This document shows positions 20,161 to 29,643 of a stretch of DNA of 64,000 nt, one piece after another. Source of the DNA: Bufo bufo (taxonomy: Eukaryota > Chordata > Amphibia > Anura > Bufonidae); assembly GCF_905171765.1 (NCBI RefSeq), contig NC_053390.1, positions 505,024,301 to 505,088,300 of the forward strand, read 5' to 3'. Position 1 is the stretch's first letter, and each line of letters opens with the position of its first letter. The position numbers and the translations under genes were made by a program. The notes under the pieces were generated by a model, which saw nothing but the letters and a program-made list of their open reading frames with translations, was not told where the DNA came from and ran no database searches.

Positions 20161-21156
20161 ATGGAGGAAGCCATTAGACACTTGGTGCAAAGTAATGAGG
20201 AGGCTACTCGGAGACATGAGGAAGCCCTGAGAGACCAGGGGCAGTTGAATAGTCTACTGGCCCAGCAACTGGCGACTATGCAGGAGTCCATGCGTGTGTT
20301 ACAACAACAAGCCGTCCCAGGGGGAACCGCAGTCCTACCTGCTGCCCGGGATAAGGTGCGCTCAGCGTTAAGAAAGATGGGCCCCGAGGATGATATCGAG
20401 GCGTTCCTGATGGTCTTCGAACGCACTGCGGAACAGGAAAGGTTACCTGCAGAACAGTGGGCCGAAGTAGTAGCACCATTTTTAGTGGGAGACGCACAAA
20501 AGGCCTACTTCGACCTCAGTCAGGAGGAAGCCAAGAGCTATAAGAGGCTGAAGGGGGAGGTGTTGGCTCGTCTTGGGGTTAATACCTATGTGCGTGCACA
20601 TCGAGTCTACCAGTGGGCCTTCTCTGAGTCCCGGCCTGCTCGGTCCCAGGCCTATGACCTGTTACACCTAGTAAAAAAATGGCTGCAGCCTGAGACATTG
20701 AGCCCCTCGCAGATGGTGGATCGGGTGGTGGTCGATCGTTTGGTGCGGACCCTGCCAAGGGCCATACAGCGCTGGGTTGGTCAGGGAGACCCCGGCAACC
20801 TGGATCAGTTAGTAAGCCTAGTCGAGAGGTATGTGGGGACCCAGGACTTGGTGCGGGACTCAACGCAGGTACGGGAATCCCGTCAGGCTCCCTCTCAGGC
20901 TAGGGATCCGGAAAAAGGGACCCAACCACAAAGGGGGGGAAGGCTAGTCCTACTCCAGGGAAGAGAGACCGGGGAGGGACCACGGGGATTCAATGTTGGC
21001 ACTGCCACGGCCTGGGACATAGGGCAGCGAACTGTCCTCAAACACCTGAACCCATGGACTGCGGGTTCGCTCGCCGGTCCTCTTTCTTTGCCCGGCCTGT
21101 ATGTACCGCAGATGCCTGGCCGGATGCCGATATGCCACCTCTGTGCCAAGTCTTGA
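20161..21156 (+). CDS. gag: Gmr1-like gag (SCAN-like capsid)
   Basis: The ATG at 20161 (MEEAIRHLVQSNEEATRRHE) is the first good start after the primer-binding region; the same frame is open further upstream into the LTR but without homology. A coiled-coil-like N-terminus (to about residue 65) is followed by a SCAN-like capsid region at about residues 75-240 (DDIEAFLMVFERTAEQERLP, QWAEVVAPFLVGDAQKAYFD, YDLLHLVKKWLQPETLSPSQ). SCAN domains of vertebrate zinc-finger proteins are thought to descend from gag of this retrotransposon group. After about residue 259 this frame loses homology: the CCHC knuckle lies in the -1 frame. So the frame 20941-21156 is probably not translated into functional gag. 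Confidence 0.88.
   Translation: MEEAIRHLVQSNEEATRRHEEALRDQGQLNSLLAQQLATMQESMRVLQQQAVPGGTAVLPAARDKVRSALRKMGPEDDIEAFLMVFERTAEQERLPAEQWAEVVAPFLVGDAQKAYFDLSQEEAKSYKRLKGEVLARLGVNTYVRAHRVYQWAFSESRPARSQAYDLLHLVKKWLQPETLSPSQMVDRVVVDRLVRTLPRAIQRWVGQGDPGNLDQLVSLVERYVGTQDLVRDSTQVRESRQAPSQARDPEKGTQPQRGGRLVLLQGRETGEGPRGFNVGTATAWDIGQRTVLKHLNPWTAGSLAGPLSLPGLYVPQMPGRMPICHLCAKS
20934..20940 (+). promoter_or_regulatory. Candidate -1 ribosomal frameshift site (G GGG GGA) between gag and pol
   Basis: A G7 tract (20933-20939) followed by A gives the heptamer G GGG GGA in phase with the gag codons AGG GGG GGA. Slipping back one base enters exactly the frame that carries the zinc knuckle and the whole of pol, with no stop between 20940 and 24393. 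It could instead be a one-base loss from an ancestral G8 tract, or a sequencing error. I did not find a clear downstream pseudoknot by eye. Confidence 0.45.
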
Positions 21157-24100
21157 TCGATGGGCTTCCGATTAATGCTTTGCTGGACTCTGGGAGCCTG
21201 GTAACCCTAGTGCATGAGTCCTTAGTGTCTGAGACACTCCCAGAGAAGCAAACCCTGTCCATTGTCTGTATCCATGGGGATCGCCGGGAGTACCCCACTG
21301 CCAGGGTTACCATGTCCGTGTTGGGCAAAGAGGTGCAGCATATCGTCGGAGTGGGACGCCAAATCCCTTATGCCGCAATACTGGGAAGGGATTTTCCTTT
21401 ATTCTGGACTCTATGGAAGAGCGATATGCCTTCCCTTAGGGACAGACGACAATCTGGCCCAGTGCCCGAGGATCCCGATGCGGGGATACCAGCCGTAGGG
21501 GTCACCACATCACCTGTAGAGTGTCATCCCGATAGGTTTCCCCTAGAGGTGTTGGCAGGCGAATCCGTGGAAACCCCGTCCATCCCGGACCTGGAGGTAT
21601 CCCGTGACACGTTCGGGACCGCCCAGCTCCAGGATCCGACATTATTGCGGGCGAGGGAAGGGGTGACAGTGGTAAATGGGGTGGCTCAGCACCCAGGGGC
21701 CGACTCGGTGTTTCCCCATTTGGCTTTTAACCAGGACCTGCTGTATAGTGTGGACAAAGTGCAGCACGAGGTAGTGGAGCAGCTGGTGGTACCCCAGCCA
21801 TACCGCCGTGTGGTACTGGACTTGGCCCACTCCCACGTGCTGGGAGGACATTTGGGCGTAAAAAAAAAACAAGAGCGGATTCTGCAAAGGTTCTATTGGC
21901 CCGGGGTTTATGAGGAGGTCAAAAGGTTTTGCCAATCCTGTCCAGTGTGTCAGATGACGAGCCCCCAACCCCACTATCGCAGTCCCCTAGTACCCATGCC
22001 CATCATTGAGGTCCAATTCGAAAGAATAGGGATGGATCTGGTAGGCCCCATAAACAAGTCGGCCAGAGGGCACCAGCATATCTTGGTGGTCTTAGACTAT
22101 GCCACCAGATATCCTGAAGCGATCCCACTACGTCATACTTCAGCTAAGCTCATAGCTAAAGAACTCATGGGCATGTTCGCAAGAGTGGGGATTCCAGAAG
22201 AGATCCTGACCGACCAGGGGACACCCTTCATGTCTAAGGTGACGAGGGAGCTCTGCAAGCTTTTAGGGGTTAAACGGTTACACACGTCCGTATACCATCC
22301 TCAAACCGACGGACTAGTGGAGCGCTTTAACAAAACCCTAAAAACTATGCTTAAAAGAACCGTAGCCAAAGACGGAAAGGATTGGGACTTGTTGCTGCCG
22401 TACGTATTGTTCGCAGTGCGAGAAGTGCCCCAGGCCTCTACGGGATTCTCGCCCTTCGAGCTATTGTACGGTCGACGGCCAAGGGGGTTGCTGGACATCG
22501 CTAAAGAGGCGTGGGAGCAACAGCCCACCCCACACAAGAGTATTATAGAGCATATAGAAAAGATGCAGGACCGTATCGAGACAGTCCTACCAATCGTCCG
22601 GGAACACATGGAGGCCGCCCAACTGGCACAGAGCCGGGTATACAACCGGAGTGCCCAGGTCCGGACATTTAACCCGGGTGACCGGGTACTGGTGCTAGTC
22701 CCCACCATTGACAGTAAGTTTTTGGCACGGTGGCAAGGTCCCTACGAGGTGAAAGAGAAGGTAGGGCCAGTGAATTACAAGATATCCCAGCCAGGCCGGC
22801 GGAAGCCAGAACAGGTATATCATGTAAATTTACTGAAATCGTGGAGAGATAGGGAGTGTCTCATTGGGGACGGCCCAAGCACTGTCTTGTCTGCGGGGAA
22901 GATCCCAGCTCCACCCGAGGTCCCGGAGGGCACCTCCGCGGTAAAGATAGCGGGTGGTCTGTCGACCAAACAAGCTCAGGAAGCCAAAGAGTTGGTGAGT
23001 CGAAATAGGGACGTGTTCTCTGAGCTTCCTGGTCGAACTTCGGTAGTCCAACATGACATCGTCACCGAGCCCCACGTCAGGGTACGGTTAAAGCCGTATC
23101 GTGTACCGGAGGCCCGGCAACAGGCCATTTCAGAAGAAGTAAGGTCGATGTTGAGGTTAGGGGTGATTGAGGAGTCAAGGAGCGAGTGGGCCAGCCCCAT
23201 AGTCCTCATCCCAAAACCTGACGGTACTCTGCGCTTCTGCAATGACTTTAGAAAGCTCAACGAAGTGTCGAAATTCGATGCCTACCCCATGCCCCGGGTA
23301 GACGAGCTCATAGAACGGCTAGGGAAAGCTCGCTATTTCTCGGTCCTCGACCTCACAAAAGGATATTGGCAGGTGCCTCTCACGGAGGCGGCAAAGGAGA
23401 AGACTGCCTTTGTCACCCCCGAGGGGTTATTTCAGTACCAAGTTTTGCCCTTTGGCCTACATGGCGCTCCAGCCACCTTCCAGCGATTGATGGACGTCAT
23501 CCTACGGCCCCATCGTCCATATGCTTCGGCATATCTGGACGACATCATCGTGTTTAGCCAGGACTGGGAGAGTCACCTGCCCAAGGTACAGGCCGTAGTC
23601 GATTCACTTAGAAAAGCAGGACTGACGGCCAACCCAAAAAAATGTTCGATCGGGTTCGAGGAGGTCCGGTACCTGGGATACGTGATTGGGCGGGGAGTTG
23701 TCAAACCCCAGGTAGACAAGGTTGAGGCGATCAAGAGCTGGCCCAGACCTCTTACCACCAAGCAAGTACGTTCGTTCCTAGGGATGATAGGATATTACAG
23801 GCGCTTTATCCCCAACTTTGCCACAGTGGCGGCCCCATTGACAAGACTTTTAAAGGGGAGGAAGACTGTGATGGTCCGCTGGGATGAGCAGGCGGAAGAG
23901 GCGTTCTCCCGTTTGAAGTCGGCTCTGTGTGGGTCCCCGGTTTTGGTGACACCACACTTCACACGGGAATTTGTCGTTCAGACGGACGCCTCTGGAGTGG
24001 GCCTAGGGGCAGTACTCTCTCAGGAAATCAGTGGGGAGGAACACCCTGTTGTCTTCCTGAGTCGCAAACTCACCCCAGCGGAAACCAGGTACAGCGTGGT

Positions 24101-24395
24101 AGAGAGAGAATGCCTGGCCATTAAGTGGGCCCTCGAGTCCCTTAGGTACTATCTGTTAGGGAGAAGGTTCCGTCTGGTGACCGACCATTCCCCTCTTCAG
24201 TGGATGAGCCGGGCCAAGGAGGGGAGTGCCTGGGTCACCAGATGGTTCTTATCCCTCCAGAATTTTAAGTTCAGTGTCGAACACAGGGCAGGCCGCTTAC
24301 AGGGGAATGCCGATGCCCTGTCCTGGGTACACTGTTGTACGTGTGTCCAACCTCTCAGGATTGAACAGGGTGTGCAACCCTTCAGGGTTGAATAA
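20940..24395 (+). CDS. pol: Gmr1-like pol: zinc knuckle, protease, integrase, reverse transcriptase, RNase H
   Basis: Open frame of 1151 codons read from the frame change; the first in-frame ATG is 21054. A CCHC knuckle (CWHCHGLGHRAANC) lies at about 20995-21036. The protease DSGS is near 21190. The integrase has an HHCC region (HVLGGHLG to CQSCPVCQ, about 21830-21950) and catalytic Asp in GMDLVGP (22030), Asp in LTDQGTPF (22210) and Glu in TDGLVERFN (22310). The RT has YLDDIIVF near 23535. The RNase H has QTDASGVGLG near 23980, the Glu in VERECLAIKWAL and Asp in VTDHSPLQW. All catalytic residues are present and there is no internal stop, so the protein may be functional. Placement of integrase before RT is the Gmr1 signature. 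Confidence 0.93.
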   Translation, partial: KASPTPGKRDRGGTTGIQCWHCHGLGHRAANCPQTPEPMDCGFARRSSFFARPVCTADAWPDADMPPLCQVLIDGLPINALLDSGSLVTLVHESLVSETLPEKQTLSIVCIHGDRREYPTARVTMSVLGKEVQHIVGVGRQIPYAAILGRDFPLFWTLWKSDMPSLRDRRQSGPVPEDPDAGIPAVGVTTSPVECHPDRFPLEVLAGESVETPSIPDLEVSRDTFGTAQLQDPTLLRAREGVTVVNGVAQHPGADSVFPHLAFNQDLLYSVDKVQHEVVEQLVVPQPYRRVVLDLAHSHVLGGHLGVKKKQERILQRFYWPGVYEEVKRFCQSCPVCQMTSPQPHYRSPLVPMPIIEVQFERIGMDLVGPINKSARGHQHILVVLDYATRYPEAIPLRHTSAKLIAKELMGMFARVGIPEEILTDQGTPFMSKVTRELCKLLGVKRLHTSVYHPQTDGLVERFNKTLKTMLKRTVAKDGKDWDLLLPYVLFAVREVPQASTGFSPFELLYGRRPRGLLDIAKEAWEQQPTPHKSIIEHIEKMQDRIETVLPIVREHMEAAQLAQSRVYNRSAQVRTFNPGDRVLVLVPTIDSKFLARWQGPYEVKEKVGPVNYKISQPGRRKPEQVYHVNLLKSWRDRECLIGDGPSTVLSAGKIPAPPEVPEGTSAVKIAGGLSTKQAQEAKELVSRNRDVFSELPGRTSVVQHDIVTEPHVRVRLKPYRVPEARQQAISEEVRSMLRLGVIEESRSEWASPIVLIPKPDGTLRFCNDFRKLNEVSKFDAYPMPRVDELIERLGKARYFSVLDLTKGYWQVPLTEAAKEKTAFVTPEGLFQYQVLPFGLHGAPATFQRLMDVILRPHRPYASAYLDDIIVFSQDWESHLPKVQAVVDSLRKAGLTANPKKCSIGFEEVRYLGYVIGRGVVKPQVDKVEAIKSWPRPLTTKQVRSFLGMIGYYRRFIPNFATVAAPLTRLLKGRKTVMVRWDEQAEEAFSRLKSALCGSPVLVTPHFTREFVVQTDASGVGLGAVLSQEISGEEHPVVFLSRKLTPAETRYSVVERECLAIKWALESLRYYLLGRRFRLVTDHSPLQWMSRAKEGSAWVTRWFLSLQNFKFSVEHRAGRLQGNADALSWVHCCTCVQPLRIEQGVQPFRVE

Positions 24396-24409
24396 AGGGG
24401 GGGGGGATA
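24393..24409 (+). promoter_or_regulatory. Polypurine tract of the Gmr1-like element
   Basis: TAAAGGGGGGGGGGATA lies immediately upstream of the 3' LTR start at 24410 and overlaps the pol stop codon TAA. This is the expected site for priming plus-strand DNA synthesis. Confidence 0.8.
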
Positions 24410-25070
24410 TGTAGGAGAGTACCTGGGGTGGTGGTAAACGGGAGGTACGTGCCAGCGGGGGTCCTGGCCCCGCTGGAGTAAGAGCCGGAAAAGTGCATTT
24501 TTGCAGCGGTTACGCTGTTAACAATGGATCCGGGCCGGCTCTTATTGGGAGCAGGCAGATATGCGGGCGGGTGCCTGTCTCCCCACGGTCCAGGCCAGGT
24601 TTTGCAGGGAAGGGTTAAAACCTGACCAGCAACAAGGGTGTGGTGCACAGTGTGGAGCTTCTGTGTTCTCTGGCTGTGAGAGTGAGGAGTGGAGGTGAGC
24701 TGGGCTGCGTGCTGAGGCCTGTAAAGGAGTGTGCAGGGACCCGCAGCTGAATCCAGGAGGGATCCATGTCCTGTGGCTAGGAGCCGGACCCATGGACTTA
24801 CTTCACCAAGGAGAAAAGGTGACATTACTCCTGGCTTTAAATAGACTTTGCTTTATGTGACTGAAACAGGCCTCAAGTAGCCTGCAGCAGGGACTTGCTG
24901 TGTTTGAACTATTATTTTGCTGTGTGTGACCACCCTCCCTATGAACTGCACCGTCTTTTCACAAATATGCACCGTGTGAATAAACAAAGCCTTGTGGTTT
25001 ACACCAAGACCGGTCTGTGATGCCTCTATACTGCACTCGCTACCACTGCCTACCAGAGCGGATCCCCACA
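24410..25070 (+). repeat. 3' LTR of the Gmr1-like element
   Basis: 661 bp, same length as the 5' LTR. Differences seen by eye: GGGCAGG/GGGCGGG, TGTGTGC/TGCGTGC, GCTCTG/GCTGTG, ACCCCT/ACCACT. About 0.6 percent divergence indicates a recent insertion relative to everything else in the BEL element. Confidence 0.93.
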
Positions 25071-26611
25071 ATGGTCGGTCACCGAGATAAGGCGATCAAG
25101 ATATATGCAATCTTGGATGATCAAAATAATAGGTCTTTAGCTAAATCCACCTTCTTCGACACCTTCAACATCGTAGGGCACAGTTCTCCCTACTCTTTAA
25201 GGACATGTGCAGGTACCGTTGAGACGGCAGGGAGGAAGGCAACTGGATACAAGGTAGAGCCCATAGATGGTCAGACCTGCTTGTCCTTGCCAACCATACT
25301 GGAGTGCAATCACATTCCTGACAACCAGTCTGAGATACCTACACCAGAGGTAGCGGCATACCACCCCCACCTGAGGAGTATAGCTCACCTGATACGGAGC
25401 TGGACCCAGAAGCCCCAATAGTCTTGCTCCTTGGAAGAGACATACTACGAGTTCACAAGGCTAGAGGACAGATTAACGGTCCCTAAAACGCTCCATACGC
25501 CCAGAGACTTGACCTAGAATGGGTCATCATAGGAGACGTCTGTGTGGGAGGAGCACACAAGCCAACCTCAGTCAACAGTATGCTCACCAGCACACTTGAA
25601 AATGGACGTCCTCCCATATACCAGCCATGTCAGAGCAGTTTCCTGATAAAAGAATTGCCACACAGAGCTCCTGTGCCTTGTCCTTTCGTGGATCCCTTCT
25701 GTGAAGACCATGCCTGCGATGGTGAGCAAGATCATTCAGGGTGCACAGTTTTCCACAGGGCAAAAGACGACAACAGGGTCGCAATGTCCATATAAGACAG
25801 GCTGTTCTTGGATATTATGGATCAAGGAATAGTAAAAGACAATTTAAAAAGCTGGGTCGCACCTTTACCGTTTAAACCCCGGAGACAACGCTTACCTAAC
25901 AACAAATAACTTGTCTACAGTCGATTCATCTCCCTCAAACACAAACTTCAGAGGACACCAGAGAGGAGAGAACATTTCTTTACCTTCATGGAAAGAATAT
26001 ACCAGAACAACCATGCAGAAATGGCACCCACGATCCAAGAGTCAGAGGAGTGGTATATTCGGCATTTATCATCCTAAAAAACCAGGGCAGATACGAGTAG
26101 TATTCGACTCAAGCACCATCACTAGACAATGTCTTACTGTCTTGGTCCAGACATCAACAAAAAACTTCTGGAGGTACTTCTACGCTTCCGCAGAGATTCC
26201 GTAGCATTTATGGCCGACATACAACAGATGTTACACTGCTTCCTCGTCAAGGAAGAACACAGGAACTACTTGAGGTTCTTCTGGTACCGCAACAACGACC
26301 CTAATGAAGACATTGTGGAGTACCGAATGAGAGTGCACAACTTCGGAAACAGTCCCTCCTGTGCAGTCGCTATCTATGGCTCAGACATTCAGCACGAGAG
26401 GGTGAAGCAAAGTATGGGTCAGATGTCAGATCCTTTGTGAAAAAAGATTTCTACATGGACGACTGCTTGAAATCCACACCCACGAACGAGACCGCAATCA
26501 GTCTCCTAAAAAGGGCACAAGAGATTCTCGCTCTATTTAACTTGAGGCTGCACAAAATCGCCTCCAACAGCCGTGAGTTAGTGGAAGCCTTCTCACCCCA
26601 AGAGAAAACTG
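25071..26611 (+). pseudogene. BEL/Pao pol fragment: protease and reverse transcriptase, broken and 3'-truncated
   Basis: The protease region reads KAIKIYAILDDQNNRSLAKS, TVETAGRKATGYKVEP, LPTILECNHIPDNQSEIPTP (25080-25370), then LLLGRDILRVHKARGQING and LDLEWVIIGDVCVGG (25425-25540). An in-frame TAA lies near 25485. RT motifs follow: PGQIRVVFDSS (26085-26115), VAFMADIQQMLHCF (26200-26240), HRNYLRFFWYRNNDP, VEYRMRVHNFGNSPS (26255-26360), then FYMDDCLKS (26447-26473), which is the catalytic box in BEL style, and NLRLHKIASNSRELVEAF (26539-26592). Frames change at least three times. RNase H and integrase are absent because the sequence joins L1-A at about 26600-26611. Confidence 0.88.
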
Positions 26612-27035
26612 CAGAGAAAGCTCCAGGAGCTAGACCTGGTGGATGTTTGGAGAACCCATCACCCAGCCACTAAGGTCTACACCTTTTATTCCGCACCCCA
26701 TAACAGTTATCAAAGACTGGACTATCTTCTAATATCTAGCACCCTACTAAAGGCCTTGAAGAAGTCATATATAGGGTCTTTCACCGTATCCGATTATGCT
26801 CCCCGCTGGATCTGGATAACATTGAATGCTTTAACCCCCTAGGTCATGGAATTGAAGACTCAACGAGTCACTTTTAGATAAGACGCAGGTGAAACAAGAA
26901 ATCACCTCCCACTTAGATTCCTTTTTCACAAATAACAAGTCCCCTGAGGTTAACTTCCCTACTGTCTGGGAGGGCCACAAGAGGCGCTTTCCTAGAACTG
27001 AGCTCTAGATTTACGAAAGTAGCCCAGAAAGATAT
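26612..27035 (+). pseudogene. L1-A ORF2 endonuclease fragment
   Basis: Reads LQELDLVDVWRTHHPATK, YTFYSAPHNSYQRLDYLLIS, then SFTVSDYAPRWIWITL, which corresponds to the C-terminal half of the apurinic-type endonuclease of L1 ORF2. In the SDH catalytic motif the His is replaced (SDYAP), which would disable it. The N-terminal half (about 140-190 residues) is missing, lost together with the 3' half of the BEL element. A piece of the linker follows before the 5-base duplication GATAT at 27031-27035. Confidence 0.82.
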
Positions 27036-27684
27036 TGTCACGAGTGTGTCAAGAACCACGCCTGACTCCGTTATACCCGGGGTCAGGAATTTGCAGCGGT
27101 TGGCTGCGCGCTCTATGTAAGATAGGGCTGTTTCCTTATGGTAGCTTTCTGGGTTTGCTTTGCAACCCTTTTTGGCTCACTCAGGGATCCGTAGCTCCTT
27201 CTCCTCAGCTGTTCATTGTCCAGCACTCCCAACTTCCTTATATTCCCCTCTCACACTTCTCTGGTTGCCAGATATAGAGCTTCCTGCCTGGACTTCTATT
27301 CTGACCCTCTGGAGCTGTGTTGCTGCGTTCTCTGGTTGTTGGTCCAGAACGCTACCCTCCGGATCCCTGTTGGACCTTTGTGGTCTGCTGTGGTCGCCCA
27401 CCTGGGTGTATGTGTTTGTCTGTATTGTCTGTCCTCTCCCTGGTGTTTCCCTCTTAGTGTCAGTGGTGCGGACTAGCGATCCCACCGGCCCGTTCACTAT
27501 CTAGGGCTCATTTAAGGGAAAGCCAGTGTTTAGGCACGTGATCGCCGCACGGGTGAGGAACCCGTCTAGGGACGTCAGGGCAGTCAGGTGCCAGCCGCAA
27601 GGTGAGTCAGGGGTCACCACCTTTCCCTCTCCCTTGGGCAGGGCTTTCCCTTTTCCCTCCCTGTGCGTGACGCCGGTCATTACA
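27036..27684 (+). repeat. 5' LTR of the chromovirus
   Basis: 649 bp, matching 32705-33353. The open frames inside it (such as 27035-27277 and 27160-27504) recur in the other LTR and have no gene content. Confidence 0.94.
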
Positions 27685-27770
27685 TTATATCTGGCCCTTA
27701 TTTTGTGTAGGTAAAAAAAAAAAATAATAATAAATAAATAATTTTTTTTTTTACCTACTTAGAATCCAGT

Positions 27771-28580
27771 ATGGATCAAATTGCTGCTCTGTCCAAACAA
27801 TTTCATGGCCTGTCTTTGGAGGTGGCAGGATTGAAGGCGTCGGTCCTCCAGCAACAGCAGCAATTACAACTGACTGCAAGCCCAGCGGTTGCTACTGGTA
27901 ACCAGGTTGTTGCGGAACCCAAGGTCCCTCTCCCTGACAGATTTTCTGGGGGAAGGGACAAGTTTTTGACATTCCGTGAGGCCTGTAACTTATATTTTAA
28001 ACTGCGCCCTTACTCCTCTGGTAATGAAGAACAGCGTGTGGGGGTTGTTATTTCCCTGCTGCAGGGGGACCCGCAGTCCTGGGCGTTCTCTTTACCCACT
28101 GATTCCCAGGCTCTTCGGTCAGTGGATGAGTTTTTCGGGGCCTTGGGTCTCATATATGACGACCCTGACCGAGTCGCACTGGCTGAATCAAGATTATGGA
28201 GACTCCTACAAGGAGAGCGGCCTGTAGAGGAGTATTGCTCTGACTTCCGTAGGTGGGCTACGGATACCCAATGGAACGACCCGGCTCTCAGGAGTCAGTT
28301 CTGCTCTGGGTTATCCGAAAGGGTTAAGGATGCGCTTGCATTATATGAGACCCCCTTTTCCCTTGATGCGGTTATGTCCCTTTCTATCCGAATAGATAGA
28401 CGCCTTAGGGACAGGTTGAAAAAATTGGAGCAATTGGTAACCCCGCCCAAGGAGCAGTTAGTCTGTACGGACTTAGACGAGCCTAAGCAGCTAGAAGGAA
28501 CTACTCGTCAGGTTCGTCCTCCTGAGGCTTGCCGTAGGCGTGTTTTTTTTTTTTTGTGGGGAGAGGGGTCATTTCATTAA
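27771..28580 (+). pseudogene. gag: Chromovirus gag, C-terminal knuckle shifted out of frame
   Basis: The ATG at 27771 (MDQIAALSKQFHGLSLEVAG) opens a coiled-coil-like start, then the Ty3/gypsy capsid core: KVPLPDRFSGGRDKFLTFRE, VGVVISLLQGDPQSWAFSLP, FFGALGLIYDDPDRVALAES, EEYCSDFRRWATDTQWNDPA. The frame ends at 28580 after a T13 tract (28543-28555). The knuckle remainder ([11 protein letters not shown]) is readable in the +1 frame immediately after the tract, so length change in the tract has broken the zinc-binding motif and the gag-pol junction. Confidence 0.9.
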
Positions 28581-28640
28581 TATCTGTTCTTCTTTCCTCA
28601 GAAACAAAAGACCGTCGGAAAACTACTAACCCCAGGCTGT

Positions 28641-29643
28641 GTGGAGGATGTCAGCTGGGGGGTATACGTTTCCTCCATACGTACATCGCAATTTGTGTTG
28701 CCAGCGGTTATTGTTTTTGGTGTTAAGACGGAGACTATTTCTTTCTTTCTAGACAGTGGAGCAGGGGTAAATTTGATAGATGCCCATTTTGCCCGCACTA
28801 TGGGTTTGTCTCTCTGTACGCTACAGAGACCTATTCCCATATTCGCTATTGATTCTGCTCCTCTGTCTCAGAGAAACCTCACCCACATTGTTCATAATTT
28901 ACACCTTCGGGTAGGGGTCCACCATAACGAGATGCTTTCATGTTATGTTCTGGAGGGGCTTCCCACTCCGGTAGTGCTGGGCTTTCCCTGGTTGGTAGTG
29001 CACAATCCAGTGGTGGATTGGCAGGCCAGGGAGATATCGGAGTGGAGTGAGCATTGCAGAGAAAATTGCTTAAATTGCAATTGCTTAGTCGCCTTCATAA
29101 CTACCCTACCTACATTTATTTCGGACTTTGAGGACGTTTTTTCTGAAAAGGGTTGTCAGAAGTTACCACCTCACCGTCCTTATGATTGCCCGGTTAACCT
29201 TATTCCCGGCGCAAAATTACCCAAGACCAGGTTATATAATCTTTCGGGTCCAGAGAGACAAGCCATGAAGGATTATATCTCCGAGAGCTTGGCTAAAGGA
29301 CACATCAGACCCTCTTCTTCACCCGTGGCTGCAGGGTTTTTCTTCGTTAAAAAGAAAGATGGGGGCCTGCGACCTTGCCTAGATTTTCGCGAATTAAATC
29401 GGATAACCATCCGAGACCCATACCCTCTTCCTCTCATTCCTGACCTGTTTAACCAGATTGCGGGTGCTAGGTGGTTCTCCAAACTTGATCTTAGGGGGGC
29501 CTACAATCTGATTCGTATCAAGGAGGGGGATGAGTGGAAGACAGCTTTGAACACCCCTGAGGGGCATTATGAAAATCTAGTTATGCCTTTCGGTCTGACC
29601 AGTGCTCCTGCCATCTTTCAACATTTCGTTAATGACATTTTTA
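28641..29643 (+). pseudogene. pol: Chromovirus pol, part 1: protease and N-terminal reverse transcriptase
   Basis: Protease with [17 protein letters not shown] near 28745 and [17 protein letters not shown] near 28990. RT follows: [95 protein letters not shown]. The reading is cut at 29643 by a MITE just before the catalytic YLDD box. Beyond that point the same frame runs into MITE sequence until 29801 and encodes nothing. Confidence 0.92.

Larger units (their letters stand above)
19399..25070 (+). mobile_element. Gmr1-like Ty3/gypsy LTR retrotransposon, 5672 bp, young
   Basis: Two 661-bp LTRs (19399-20059 and 24410-25070) enclose gag and pol. Only about four differences between the LTRs are seen by eye. 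The pol order is protease, integrase, reverse transcriptase, RNase H, that is, integrase ahead of RT, the arrangement known for Gmr1-type elements and shared with Ty1/copia but not with usual Ty3/gypsy. Gag has a SCAN-like capsid region. A polypurine tract lies just before the 3' LTR. The flanks fall inside the BEL protease region, whose frame continues across the insertion. The target duplication is at best imperfect (CCGG left, ATGG right). Confidence 0.93.
15123..26611 (+). mobile_element. BEL/Pao LTR retrotransposon, 5' part only, carrying a Tc1 and a Gmr1-like insertion
   Basis: Plus-strand BEL/Pao genes in order: gag (17550-19398), aspartic protease and reverse transcriptase (25071-26611). 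Between them lies a complete Gmr1-like element (19399-25070), and a Tc1 (15977-17523) lies in the leader. RNase H, integrase and the 3' LTR are missing; at about 26600-26611 the sequence switches to the L1-A endonuclease. The start at 15123 (TGTCAGAGTGCG) is a guess from the TG and from the change of sequence. Numerous stops and shifts make it dead. Confidence 0.85.

Noticed and set aside
21056..24395. Usual Ty3/gypsy gene order with integrase after RNase H
   Set aside because: Integrase HHCC and D,D,E motifs are read at about 21830-22310, ahead of YLDD at 23535, and the frame ends after RNase H.
27160..27504. 114-codon open frame in the chromovirus 5' LTR, repeated at 32829-33173
   Set aside because: It is present in both LTR copies, proline/leucine-rich without a domain, and explained by LTR duplication.
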